Shown: positions 1 to 6,206 of the stretch, one piece after another | How positions within the stretch are numbered: the stretch's first letter is position 1 | Layout: every line of letters begins with the position of its first letter | Assembly: GCA_028699855.1 (NCBI GenBank) | Contig: JAQVTV010000036.1 | Coordinates: 1 to 7,741, forward strand | Origin: Candidatus Izemoplasmatales bacterium | GTDB lineage: Bacteria > Bacillota_I > Bacilli_A > Izemoplasmatales > Hujiaoplasmataceae | Direction: 5' to 3' | DNA: 7,741 bases | Made by a program: the position numbers and the translations under genes | Notes under the pieces: model-generated | What the model saw: only the letters and a program-made list of their open reading frames with translations | What the model was told of the DNA's origin: nothing | Database searches by the model: none

Positions 1-366
1 ATACAATGTCTGTGCCTTGATGTTGGACTTCCTCACCTCGAGTGTGATGTCCGTCACTTGAAAAGCCTCAAGGAAACCCAAAGCAAATTCCAATAGCATT
101 TTCCCATGACCTTGACGCTGTCTCATCGGAATGATGTAGAAGTTCATGATCTGCGCATACGGCACATCGATCCACAGACCGATGTGACCGATGAATGTTC
201 CTTCCAGATCCTCAAGCACAAAATAATGACCCAGCGTCTTCTCTGTGAGCTCCGCTATCAAGGTTTGCTCGCCAAGCGTGTGCCCGAAAACGATGCGGTC
301 CATTTCAACGACACGGGGCACATCGGACACTTCCATGGGGCGTACCCGAGCGGACGTTATTGACAT
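1..366 (-). CDS. rimI: Ribosomal-protein-alanine N-acetyltransferase RimI (3' end cut by window edge)
   Basis: This is a GNAT-family acetyltransferase. By family knowledge RimI acetylates the N-terminal alanine of ribosomal protein S18 with acetyl-CoA; substrates of the Bacillota members are less certain. The 122 visible residues start MSITSARVRPMEVSDV. They contain the acetyl-CoA loop at about residues 78-95 (NFYIIPMRQRQGHGKMLL, matching Q/RxxGxG) and then LEVRKSNIKAQTLY, the RimI-typical stretch (LEVR..N..A..LY) just before the usual YxKxGF, which lies off the window. Start: ATG at 366-364, preceded by GGAG with 8 bases of spacing, inside the end of tsaB. The 10-base overlap with tsaB implies translational coupling in a tsaE-tsaB-rimI operon, where tsaD often follows. 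A generic GNAT is the alternative, but the operon position and LEVR motif favour RimI. Confidence 0.9.
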   Translation of the reverse strand, partial: MSITSARVRPMEVSDVPRVVEMDRIVFGHTLGEQTLIAELTEKTLGHYFVLEDLEGTFIGHIGLWIDVPYAQIMNFYIIPMRQRQGHGKMLLEFALGFLEAFQVTDITLEVRKSNIKAQTLY

Positions 367-962
367 TTGTTGCGCTCCGCATCGGTGATCTGCAAGTAAT
401 TGGGCACCAATGCATGAATGTCCGTGACTTCGCTCAGGAGATTGCTATGAATGATTTTCATGATATCGGGCCGACCCGCCTCCACAATGGCGACGTTCGG
501 ATCCAGTCGTTCCATAAATTCATCGCGTGATTCAAGTGTATCTCCATGGATTGGCTTGAGTAAATGGTCTGATTGTTGAAAGTAAGCCATGAATGCTCGT
601 CCTCTCCGCGCATCGATCATCGGAACGATCCATTCCTGATCGGACGAAGACGCCATCAACGCCAATGTGGAAACCGAATGCACTTTGATGTGATTGAGAT
701 AACCGATCATCTTGGCGATGGTGACGCCGATTCTCACACCAGTATAACTCCCCGGCCCGACACCGATCACCACTTCGTCCATATCGGTCAACTTCAACGC
801 ATGTTGTTCGAGCAAAGCCACTAAATGGGGGATAATGGTAACGGAATGATTGTTCATTCCCTGTTCATACACCCAGCCCACTTCTCGATCATCGATGACG
901 AGGCTGAGGTATATATGATTTGTCGCAGTATCGATGGCCAATCGTTTCCACGATGGTTTCAT
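357..962 (-). CDS. tsaB: tRNA threonylcarbamoyladenosine biosynthesis protein TsaB
   Basis: TsaB is the inactive ASKHA-fold partner that dimerises with TsaD. With TsaE, the complex transfers threonylcarbamoyl to A37 of ANN-decoding tRNAs in the cytoplasm (family knowledge). Seen here: the N-terminal strand LAIDTATNHIYLSLV (residues 8-22), a conserved HS at 39-40, the hallmark GPGSYTGVRIG (69-79), and the DARRGRAF stretch later. The length is 201 residues, a little shorter than B. subtilis YdiC. Start: the frame is open upstream to 1004, but ATG 962-960 is chosen. It has an AAGGAAG ribosome site at 977-971 and puts the conserved first strand at the usual distance from the N-terminus. This start makes a 74-base overlap with tsaE upstream, and the gene end overlaps rimI by 10 bases. 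The stop is TAA. Confidence 0.94.
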   Translation of the reverse strand: MKPSWKRLAIDTATNHIYLSLVIDDREVGWVYEQGMNNHSVTIIPHLVALLEQHALKLTDMDEVVIGVGPGSYTGVRIGVTIAKMIGYLNHIKVHSVSTLALMASSSDQEWIVPMIDARRGRAFMAYFQQSDHLLKPIHGDTLESRDEFMERLDPNVAIVEAGRPDIMKIIHSNLLSEVTDIHALVPNYLQITDAERNKCQ

Positions 963-1380
963 AATCGCCACTTCCTTCAATGATGATTTTTCGAGCATCT
1001 TCACTCGTTCTGAGAATATCCAAACTCAATATGGATTCAGGCAACATTTGCCTGATATACGGATACCATTCGACCACGCTGATGCCTTCATTGTATATGT
1101 ATTCATCGAGTTCGTAGTCATAACCGATATCCTCTAGTCGGTACACGTCCATATGGTATAGGGGAATCTCCCCCTGATAAACCTTCAAAATGGTAAATGT
1201 GGGTGAATTCACCGTGTCTTGAATCGCCAGATACCGGGCTAAGAATTTAGTGAATGTCGTTTTCCCGCTGCCTAAATCGCCTTTAAGGCCGATAACCCAT
1301 CCGCTCATGGCGCATTCTGCCACAATGCCCGCAATGCGCTCCATATCCTTGAGCGAGGAAATCATGAGTGTCTTTTTCAT
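889..1380 (-). CDS. tsaE: tRNA t6A biosynthesis ATPase TsaE
   Basis: TsaE is the P-loop ATPase that energises the TsaB-TsaD complex in t6A37 tRNA modification. Visible motifs in order: Walker A GDLGSGKT (residues 34-41), NSPTFTI (58-64), HMDVYRL (76-82) with the conserved D-x-Y-R, and VVEWYP (102-107). Its 163 residues are slightly longer than the usual ~150; the surplus is a C-terminal tail (about IGHRYCDKSYIPQPRHR) encoded entirely within the region that overlaps tsaB. The ATG at 1380-1378 is the first of several possible starts and has only a weak GGATG upstream. Conserved sequence begins close behind it, so the start is plausible but not fixed. It stops with TGA, evidence that UGA is not read as tryptophan. 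It is the first gene of the minus-strand operon, with a candidate promoter at 1413-1418. Confidence 0.95.
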   Translation of the reverse strand: MKKTLMISSLKDMERIAGIVAECAMSGWVIGLKGDLGSGKTTFTKFLARYLAIQDTVNSPTFTILKVYQGEIPLYHMDVYRLEDIGYDYELDEYIYNEGISVVEWYPYIRQMLPESILSLDILRTSEDARKIIIEGSGDYETIVETIGHRYCDKSYIPQPRHR

Positions 1381-1412
1381 CTCTAATCATCCATTCATCT
1401 TTCTATCTTTCG

Positions 1413-1418
1413 ATTATA
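1413..1418 (-). promoter_or_regulatory. Candidate promoter -10 element for tsaE-tsaB-rimI
   Basis: Read on the minus strand this is TATAAT preceded by TGA, a consensus extended -10 (TGnTATAAT). The -35 position (1436-1441, TAGGAT at 17 bases) is poor, as expected for promoters relying on the extended -10. The predicted transcript would begin about 25 bases upstream of the tsaE ATG. Confidence 0.6.
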
Positions 1419-1491
1419 TCACAAAATTCGATTTCATCCTATATGACGTTCGACCAAATAGAGGAGAAAACTGCATATTCCCTGAACTCTT

Positions 1492-1521
1492 TTGAGTCAT
1501 TTTTGGGATTTGTGTTATAAT
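1492..1521 (+). promoter_or_regulatory. Candidate promoter of the lipid kinase gene
   Basis: TTGAGT (1492-1497, 4 of 6 matches) and a perfect TATAAT (1516-1521) are separated by 18 bases, and TGT precedes the -10 (extended form). Transcription would start near 1528, leaving a leader of about 50 bases to the ATG at 1580. An ATG at 1535 would be nearly leaderless, which helps reject it as the start. Confidence 0.7.
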
Positions 1522-1569
1522 ATGGGCGAGGAGTATGGCAACCATCAGTCTTTCATACCCGCTTGCCAT

Positions 1570-1573
1570 AGGA
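1570..1573 (+). promoter_or_regulatory. Ribosome site that decides the lipid kinase start
   Basis: AGGA lies 6 bases before the ATG at 1580. The earlier in-frame ATG at 1535 has its GGAG only one base away, too close to work. It would also add 15 residues before the MFLIIHNP strand, which normally stands at the very N-terminus of this family. Confidence 0.6.
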
Positions 1574-1579
1574 ATGCCC

Positions 1580-2464
1580 ATGTTTCTGATCATACATAAT
1601 CCCTTATCAAACAATCGGAAGTCCAAAAAAACGACGAATAAGATGGTCAAATTTTTTAAGCGACATCAAATCCCTTTCAATCTCCGTTCAAGCCTGAAGA
1701 TCGAAAACTTGACGGATTATCTCGACAAAAACCCATCCATCACCGATATTTTGTTTCTCGGGGGCGATGGTTCCATCAATTATCTGATCAACAGTGTGGA
1801 CATCCGCAAAATCAAACAAAACATCTATTTAGCGAAAAGCGGTTCGGGGAACGATTTCCTTCGCAGCCTCAAGGGCGTTTCCGCATCGAGCGTTACCATC
1901 GGGCAAGCCCAGATGAATGGCGATCGATCGACCTACTTCATCAACGGATCCGGGATCGGCATCGATGCCTCCGTCTGTCATTATGTCAATATCGACACCA
2001 AAAAAAGCAAACTGTCTTACTTCATCAACGTCTTCCGCGCGGTGTCGCATTATAAACGCAACACCATGGATGTCATCGTCGATGGCAAAGAGTACCACTT
2101 CCATGATTGTTATTTCGTCGCCATCCAAAACGGGAAATACTTTGGCGGCGGCATGAAAGTAGCGCCGCAAGCGAATATCCATGACGATCGCTATGTCGTC
2201 TGTGTCGCCCATAATCTCAACGGATTCTTGTTACAATTACTATTCTTGTCCATTTATCCGGGATTCCATACATCATTGAAAAAATGGATCACCATGCTGT
2301 CCGGTAAAGAAATCATCGTGAAGAGCCCTGATATCAAATATATGCAAGCAGACGGGGAAGTCATCGACAATGTGAACACGCTCAGCGTCAAAAAAGCTTT
2401 TTCCAAGACCTTCATCGCCTTTAACAAAGCCAAAATCAAGAAAGAATATGCCCTTAAGAAATAA
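1580..2464 (+). CDS. Diacylglycerol kinase / YegS-LCB5 family lipid kinase
   Basis: This is a cytoplasmic or membrane-peripheral lipid kinase of the DAGK catalytic-domain family. The closest functional model is DgkB, which phosphorylates diacylglycerol to phosphatidic acid and recycles it into phospholipid synthesis. Seen: an N-terminal strand with IIHNPLS (4-10), the ATP-site signature LGGDGS (60-65; GGDGT in most members), SGSGNDF (87-93), a GIDASV stretch, FGGGMKVAPQANIHDD (GGG...P.A...D), and DGE at 258-260 near the C-terminus. At 294 residues it matches the family's ~300. No signal peptide or membrane helix stands out. The gene is a monocistronic unit with its own promoter and terminator, divergent from tsaE and convergent with pgi. 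The lipid substrate cannot be read from sequence, so a specific symbol such as dgkB is withheld. Confidence 0.9.
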   Translation: MFLIIHNPLSNNRKSKKTTNKMVKFFKRHQIPFNLRSSLKIENLTDYLDKNPSITDILFLGGDGSINYLINSVDIRKIKQNIYLAKSGSGNDFLRSLKGVSASSVTIGQAQMNGDRSTYFINGSGIGIDASVCHYVNIDTKKSKLSYFINVFRAVSHYKRNTMDVIVDGKEYHFHDCYFVAIQNGKYFGGGMKVAPQANIHDDRYVVCVAHNLNGFLLQLLFLSIYPGFHTSLKKWITMLSGKEIIVKSPDIKYMQADGEVIDNVNTLSVKKAFSKTFIAFNKAKIKKEYALKK

Positions 2465-2490
2465 AACACCGGAAATTCGGTGTTTTTTTT
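2463..2490. terminator. Bidirectional intrinsic terminator between the lipid kinase gene and pgi
   Basis: The inverted repeat AAAACACCG (2463-2471) and CGGTGTTTT (2478-2486) has a 6-base loop. On the plus strand it is followed by a continuous T run to 2490, and on the minus strand by TTTTATTT. It begins inside the lipid kinase stop codon and ends two bases before the pgi stop codon, so it plausibly serves both converging genes. Confidence 0.88.
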
Positions 2491-2492
2491 AT

Positions 2493-3806
2493 CTATTCAT
2501 GGATGGGATCATATCCCGGTTTCTGAAGCAAGGAAAACATGTTTCTCTTATAGGCTTCAACGCCGGGTTGGTCGAATGGATTGACCCCCAAAACATATCC
2601 ACTCACGCCACACGAAAGTTCGAAAAAGTAAAAGAGATAACCCAGACTGAAGGCGTCAATTTCCGGAATAGAGAGGATGATATTGGGAACCCCTCCACTC
2701 TTGTGCGCCATCAAAGTGCCGCGAAAGGCTTGGGTGTTGACAGCGTTGATGGTCTTGCCTTGAAGATAGTTGAGTTCATCAAGGTCGTTTGACTCCTTTT
2801 CAATCACGATATCACGCGTCGATTTTTCCACGTGAAGAATCGTCTCAAAGAGTATTTTGCTTCCTTCTTGAATATATTGACCCAAGGAGTGGAGGTCTGT
2901 GGAAAACGATGCGCTCGCAACGAAGAGTCCCTTGCCCTCTTTTCCTTCGGATTCACCAAAGAGTTGTTTCCACCATTCGGAAAATGTGGTCAGTTTCGCT
3001 TCGTAATTGACGAGCATCTCAATCATGAACCCTTTGCGATACAGCGCATTCCTAATGGCAGCATATAGATGCACATCATTATCCCAAATACTGTTTCTGC
3101 GATAGGCTTTTCGCGCAGCTTTTGCGCCGGACAGGACTTTTTTGATAGGAATGCCTGCCGCGGCCATAGGCAAGAGCCCCACGGGAGTCAAAACACTGAA
3201 TCTGCCTCCAATATCATCGGGCACGACAAATCGTTCATAGCCGTTTTCTTTGGCAAGTCGAACCAGCGCGCCTTTTGCACTGTCCGTGGTGACGTAAATC
3301 CGTGAAGCCGCGCCTTGAATGCCATATTGGGACTCAAGCGCCTTTTTCAAAACCCGAAAAGCGATCGCGGGTTCGGTTGTCGTACCGGATTTCGATATCA
3401 CGTTGAGACAATAATCCTTGTTGTGCACATAGTCCAGTAGATCCGCAAGATAATCGGAAGAGAGTTGATGCCCGGCAAAAATGATTTCCAGCTTCGACCG
3501 ACGCACAAAATAAGGCCGCATGAAATCAAGGGCTGCTTTGGTTCCCAAATAGGATCCGCCTATCCCGATGACAACGAGGATTTTGGCCTGCTTACGTATA
3601 CGTTTCGCTACTTCGATCATCCTTTGAATGTCTAATGGGTCCATGCGCTTTGCGCTATCGAGCCAGCCGCGGTAGGCTGCGCCCGCACCCGTTCCGTTTT
3701 CCAAGGTGGCCCGGGCCTCGATGACTTCCCGCTCCAACGCTTCGAGTTCCGTCCGTGTGATAAAATCTTGAACATACGACATATCAAGTTTCAGATATCG
3801 ATCCAT
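2493..3806 (-). CDS. pgi: Glucose-6-phosphate isomerase
   Basis: Pgi interconverts glucose 6-phosphate and fructose 6-phosphate in glycolysis and gluconeogenesis (cytoplasm). The 437 residues match the short Bacillus-type enzyme throughout. Visible: VIGIGGSYLGT (79-89), the phosphate-binding SKSGTTTEPA (138-147), DDIGGRFSVLTPVGLLP (198-214) and WWKQLFGESEGK, with catalytic Glu at about 285. Also STDLHSLGQ with catalytic His at about 306, and NPFDQPGVEAYK with Lys at about 420. The spacings between these three (21 and 114) equal those of the Bacillus stearothermophilus enzyme (E290, H311, K425). Start: two in-frame ATGs at 3812 and 3806. AGGAGG (3820-3815) is 2 bases from the first and 8 from the second, so 3806 is chosen. 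It has its own promoter, stops with TAG next to a shared terminator, and is probably monocistronic. Confidence 0.97.
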   Translation of the reverse strand: MDRYLKLDMSYVQDFITRTELEALEREVIEARATLENGTGAGAAYRGWLDSAKRMDPLDIQRMIEVAKRIRKQAKILVVIGIGGSYLGTKAALDFMRPYFVRRSKLEIIFAGHQLSSDYLADLLDYVHNKDYCLNVISKSGTTTEPAIAFRVLKKALESQYGIQGAASRIYVTTDSAKGALVRLAKENGYERFVVPDDIGGRFSVLTPVGLLPMAAAGIPIKKVLSGAKAARKAYRRNSIWDNDVHLYAAIRNALYRKGFMIEMLVNYEAKLTTFSEWWKQLFGESEGKEGKGLFVASASFSTDLHSLGQYIQEGSKILFETILHVEKSTRDIVIEKESNDLDELNYLQGKTINAVNTQAFRGTLMAHKSGGVPNIILSIPEIDAFSLGYLFYFFELSCGVSGYVLGVNPFDQPGVEAYKRNMFSLLQKPGYDPIHE

Positions 3807-3814
3807 CTTCATAT

Positions 3815-3820
3815 CCTCCT
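3815..3820 (-). promoter_or_regulatory. Ribosome binding site that fixes the pgi start
   Basis: On the minus strand this is a perfect AGGAGG. It stands 8 bases from the ATG at 3806 and only 2 bases from the ATG at 3812, so the inner ATG is the likely start. Confidence 0.8.
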
Positions 3821-3836
3821 GAAAGGTATCAAAAAC

Positions 3837-3842
3837 ATTATA
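3837..3842 (-). promoter_or_regulatory. Candidate promoter -10 element for pgi
   Basis: On the minus strand this is TATAAT preceded by TGA (extended -10). The -35 at 17 bases is GGCACA (3865-3860), weak. Transcription would begin near 3830, giving a leader of about 24 bases that contains the AGGAGG. Confidence 0.65.
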
Positions 3843-3903
3843 TCATAATTTATTAGCCCTGTGCCTCCGTGTTGGAGTGATTATCGCTCGAACCGGTCGA
3901 TTT

Positions 3904-3932
3904 TTGCCAATGTTGTCGATATGTGTTAGAAT
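3904..3932 (+). promoter_or_regulatory. Promoter of the PLP-fold/GNAT fusion gene
   Basis: TTGCCA (3904-3909, 5 of 6) and TAGAAT (3927-3932, 5 of 6) have the ideal 17-base spacing, with TGT just before the -10. Transcription would start near 3939, downstream of the open frame's first ATG at 3877, so that ATG cannot be used from this promoter. Confidence 0.78.
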
Positions 3933-3968
3933 ACAAAAGTCAATCCCATTTCTTTTCATCAGTTCAGA

Positions 3969-3974
3969 AGGAGG
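3969..3974 (+). promoter_or_regulatory. Ribosome binding site that fixes the fusion gene start
   Basis: A perfect AGGAGG lies 7 bases before the ATG at 3982. It selects this start over the upstream in-frame ATG at 3877, which would add 35 residues without family resemblance. Confidence 0.85.
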
Positions 3975-3981
3975 ACCGGAA

Positions 3982-5241
3982 ATGTTAAAAAGTGGTAAAA
4001 CCCCTTTGTTTCGAGCCCGAAATATCGAAAAAATCCTTGGGCTCAAGCAGATCTATATCAAACATGAAGGCACCAATCCCACCGGACACAAATGTGATCG
4101 CGTGAACGAAGCCATCGTTCGCGATGCACGCAACCGCCATGATTCCAAGATGCTCGTTCAAGGCAGTCTTCGATATATTCAATCGCTTCTTATGTTTGCA
4201 CAAGCAGAAAATCTGGAAGTCAAAATCCCGCTCTTCAAAAACGAGAGATGGAAACACAAAGCGTTTTCTGGGGATGCTTTCATTGATTTGAGAGGCTCCA
4301 AGCACGTCCGATCCGATACCGACCTGCATCAATACGCACGTGAAAACGGATATTATCTCGCCTTGGAAGGGCGCACCGACCAGACAATCAGTCACGTCAT
4401 ACTAGGTGATATCGCCCATGAAATCATCGATAAATCCCTAGGTCCCATCGATCGAATCTATCTTGGCGGCACCTACGGTCATACGCTGAAAAGTACGTAC
4501 GAGGTGTTTTTGAAACATGCACTGAGCCAGGAAATCGAACACAGCCCCGAAATCATCACGGCCATCGATGTTCCTTCGAAGTCTTCACTCGAGAACACCA
4601 CCGGCGTTTCGTCGGTCCAAGAGATCTGTCGACATCTCGATTGCCGATATATCGAACCCTCGCCTCGTTGGAAACAAGAAGCTGTGATGTTGCTGAAGAA
4701 AGAACAAATACGCACTACCGCTTCTGAATCCTTGGCCTTTGCGGCGTTTCTTCAAGATATAGCCGAGACGCCCGTTTCCACCGGAAAATTCATCATCATA
4801 CTCGATGGCGGCATCAGCGATATTTCCATCACGCAAGTAAAAGACTTCTCCGAAATGACGCGTTCAGATATAACCTCAATTGTTCGAGATCTGCTCGCGC
4901 CCTACCAAGACTCCGAAAAAGAAACTGCCGACGCCATCGATAACGCCATCGACAAAGGTTTCATCCTGATCGCCAAGAGATCCGGACAACTAGAGGGGAT
5001 ATCGGTCGTTGTCCATACCGGATTCAAAGACTTCATCCCAACATACCATCTGGCGTATATCGGCGTCCATAGACAAAGCAAGGGGCGGGGAATCGGAATG
5101 GAACTCATTCAAAAAGTCATCGACCTGACCGGAGGCAACGTGTCGCTCCACGTCGATTTATCCAATGCAAAAGCCAAAAAGGTCTATGAAAAAATGGGTT
5201 TTGCGCATCGGTACAATAGGATGATTTATACCGATGATTAG
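3982..5241 (+). CDS. Fusion protein: threonine-synthase-like PLP fold (degenerate) + C-terminal GNAT acetyltransferase
   Basis: The protein has 419 residues and two regions. Residues 1-285 resemble fold-type II PLP enzymes (threonine synthase, TrpB2). There is TPLFRARNIEKILGL (7-21), then YIKHEGTNPTGHKCDR (25-40), where threonine synthase has NPTGSFKDR. A LGGTYGHT loop (161-168) sits where these enzymes bind PLP phosphate, and LDGGISD (274-280) near the end. The PLP lysine position reads Cys38 in an ungapped alignment, with Lys37 one place earlier as in TrpB-type HK. The STGN loop is replaced by VQGSL (59-63), so canonical catalysis is doubtful. Residues ~292-419 are a GNAT domain with acetyl-CoA loop RQSKGRGIG (374-382) and LHVDLSNAKAKKVYEKMGF (389-407). 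No signal or membrane segment is seen. It is a single-gene unit between pgi and the S1 gene, so neighbours give no hint of substrate. The function is unknown to me; acetylation of a small amine or amino acid bound or made by the PLP-like part is only inference. Confidence 0.85.
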   Translation: MLKSGKTPLFRARNIEKILGLKQIYIKHEGTNPTGHKCDRVNEAIVRDARNRHDSKMLVQGSLRYIQSLLMFAQAENLEVKIPLFKNERWKHKAFSGDAFIDLRGSKHVRSDTDLHQYARENGYYLALEGRTDQTISHVILGDIAHEIIDKSLGPIDRIYLGGTYGHTLKSTYEVFLKHALSQEIEHSPEIITAIDVPSKSSLENTTGVSSVQEICRHLDCRYIEPSPRWKQEAVMLLKKEQIRTTASESLAFAAFLQDIAETPVSTGKFIIILDGGISDISITQVKDFSEMTRSDITSIVRDLLAPYQDSEKETADAIDNAIDKGFILIAKRSGQLEGISVVVHTGFKDFIPTYHLAYIGVHRQSKGRGIGMELIQKVIDLTGGNVSLHVDLSNAKAKKVYEKMGFAHRYNRMIYTDD

Positions 5242-5247
5242 GCAAAC

Positions 5248-5277
5248 AAAAAGCGGCAGATTATTTGCCGCTTTTTT
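5248..5277. terminator. Bidirectional intrinsic terminator between the fusion gene and the S1 gene
   Basis: AAAAAGCGGCA (5248-5258) pairs with TGCCGCTTTTT (5266-5276) around a 7-base loop, an 11-bp stem with a GC core. Poly-T follows on the plus strand and TTTTTG on the minus strand. The S1 gene's stop codon (5263-5261) lies in the loop, so one arm is coding sequence of that gene. Confidence 0.92.
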
Positions 5278-5593
5278 GATGTTTCTCGATCCATTTTGGC
5301 AACATTGTTTCAAATGGTTTGAAACCTTCACTCAATTGTACGTCTTCGTATTTCTTCCGACCGCGTTTGTTCGCGGCCCTGTAACTCAGACTTACTTTGT
5401 TGTCTTCGGTGATTTTGATGACTTTCAAATCTACCGTGTCGCCGACTGTCAAAAAATCTTCAATACTCTTGACAAACCCGTCGCTCATTTCAGAAATGTG
5501 AATCAAGCCGTCGACTTCGTCATTGATTTTGACGAAGGCGCCATATGGTTTGATACTGGTAATCCGACCTTTGACGATGTCTCCTACATTCAT
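5261..5593 (-). CDS. Small S1-domain RNA-binding protein (YugI/CvfD, general stress protein 13 type)
   Basis: This 110-residue protein has one S1/OB-fold domain at about residues 1-75. It opens MNVGDIVKGRITSIKPYGAF, followed by GLIHISEMSDGFVKSIEDFLTVGD, then KVSLSYRAA. A basic linker (NKRGRKK) and the tail GFKPFETMLPKWIEKHQK follow. That tail resembles the GFNTLKDKLEEWIE tail I recall from B. subtilis YugI, so it is assigned to that group rather than to ribosomal protein S1. Members bind RNA or ribosomes and affect post-transcriptional regulation (CvfD in Streptococcus pneumoniae); targets here are unknown. Start: ATG 5593, with GAGGGG 8 bases upstream; a GTG at 5602 lies within that site and is rejected. 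The gene has its own candidate promoter. Its last codons form one arm of the terminator. Confidence 0.9.
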   Translation of the reverse strand: MNVGDIVKGRITSIKPYGAFVKINDEVDGLIHISEMSDGFVKSIEDFLTVGDTVDLKVIKITEDNKVSLSYRAANKRGRKKYEDVQLSEGFKPFETMLPKWIEKHQKSGK

Positions 5594-5601
5594 AATTAAC
5601 A

Positions 5602-5607
5602 CCCCTC
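5602..5607 (-). promoter_or_regulatory. Ribosome binding site of the S1 gene
   Basis: GAGGGG on the minus strand, 8 bases before the ATG at 5593. The in-frame GTG at 5602-5600 overlaps this site, which argues against using it as the start. Confidence 0.75.
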
Positions 5608-5623
5608 AAAGATAACTCTAGTT

Positions 5624-5652
5624 AGTATATCATACTGACCGGAAAAAAGCAA
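5624..5652 (-). promoter_or_regulatory. Candidate promoter of the S1 gene
   Basis: On the minus strand TTGCTT (5652-5647, 3 of 6) is followed after 17 bases by TATACT (5629-5624, 5 of 6), with TGA immediately before it (extended -10). It lies just after the putative pgpA terminator, suggesting the S1 gene is separately transcribed. Confidence 0.6.
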
Positions 5653-5680
5653 AATAAAAGCGCAGACAATTTGCCGCGCT
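5643..5680 (-). terminator. Possible intrinsic terminator after pgpA
   Basis: On the minus strand AGCGCGG (5680-5674) pairs with CTGCGCT (5665-5659), with one G-U pair and an 8-base loop. It is followed by TTTTATTTTGCTTTTTT. The stem is only 7 bp and the T tract is interrupted, so it may be partial and allow read-through into the S1 gene. The T tract overlaps the S1 promoter's -35 region. Confidence 0.55.
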
Positions 5681-5693
5681 GTGTTGAAGCTGA

Positions 5694-6206
5694 TTAATCG
5701 TGTGAATTGTGGGCGACGGAACTGGCCGCCGCTGCGGCAATCGCGCCAATGATGTCATCGAGAAACGTATGGCATTTCCCTGTTTGTTTCCCTTCAAGGT
5801 CGAGTTTACCGATGATACCCGGTTTGACTTTATCCACATATCCGAAATTGGTGAGTCCGATCGATCCATACAGATTGCAGATGGAAAGAACCAGAATCTC
5901 ATCGATACCAAACAATGGGTTGTCCGAGTTGACCAACGATTGAAGTGGCTCGCGGAGCTTTTCTTCTTCCGCAAGATAGTCTAATTCGATCCCGGTCAGA
6001 ATGGCATATTGGACTTCGCGTTTGCCCAAGACACGATCTACCGCGTCCCAACACACTTCGCGTTTCAGGTTGGGAATATATTTTTTTTGCAAGTCAAATA
6101 CGATATCGATGATATCATCGACTTCGCATCCGCGATCATGAAGCATCTCGATGCATTTCTGTTTGAGGTTTTCTCCGTTCATAAACGTTTCGTGTACGTC
6201 TTTCAA
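5694..6206 (-). CDS. pgpA: Phosphatidylglycerophosphatase A family protein (YutG/LtrC-like)
   Basis: The family dephosphorylates phosphatidylglycerophosphate to phosphatidylglycerol, the last step of PG synthesis. Gram-positive members are known as YutG or LtrC (low-temperature requirement C, Listeria). Seen in the 170 residues: an N-terminal helical region (about 14-60), ILTGIELDYLAEEEKL (69-84), LFGIDEILVLSICNLYGSIGLTNFGYVDKVKPGIIGKLD (98-136) and HTFLDDIIGAIAAAAASSVAH (146-166). These acidic D/E-rich motifs are typical of this Mg-dependent group. No strong transmembrane helix is visible, so membrane access would be peripheral. Start: TTG at 6206 is favoured because GAAAGGA (6223-6217) lies 10 bases upstream. 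The in-frame ATG at 6182 lacks a good ribosome site and would give 162 residues. It is the last gene of the yutD-nfu-pgpA unit, 30 bases after nfu. Activity in Bacillota homologues is less firmly proven than for E. coli PgpA. Confidence 0.88.
   Translation of the reverse strand: MKDVHETFMNGENLKQKCIEMLHDRGCEVDDIIDIVFDLQKKYIPNLKREVCWDAVDRVLGKREVQYAILTGIELDYLAEEEKLREPLQSLVNSDNPLFGIDEILVLSICNLYGSIGLTNFGYVDKVKPGIIGKLDLEGKQTGKCHTFLDDIIGAIAAAAASSVAHNSHD

Noticed and set aside
963..1004. Extended tsaB start at 1004
   Set aside because: It would add 14 residues before the conserved LAIDTAT strand. The ATG at 962 has the better ribosome site and normal family spacing.
3865..3877. CTCC-GTGTT-GGAG hairpin between the pgi and fusion gene promoters
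   Set aside because: A four-base stem without a T tract or conserved leader features; likely chance.
3888..3900. TCGA...TCGA inverted pair around ACCGG, upstream of the fusion gene -35 box, considered as an operator
   Set aside because: TCGA is itself a palindrome, so the pair is weak evidence, and the centre is not symmetric. No second copy was seen in the window.
3877..3981. N-terminal extension of the fusion protein from the ATG at 3877
   Set aside because: It precedes the predicted transcription start near 3939. It lacks family similarity and is bypassed by a perfect AGGAGG before the ATG at 3982.
3985..4395. Minus-strand open frame of 136 codons opposite the fusion gene
   Set aside because: Antisense shadow of the fusion coding sequence, with no family motif.
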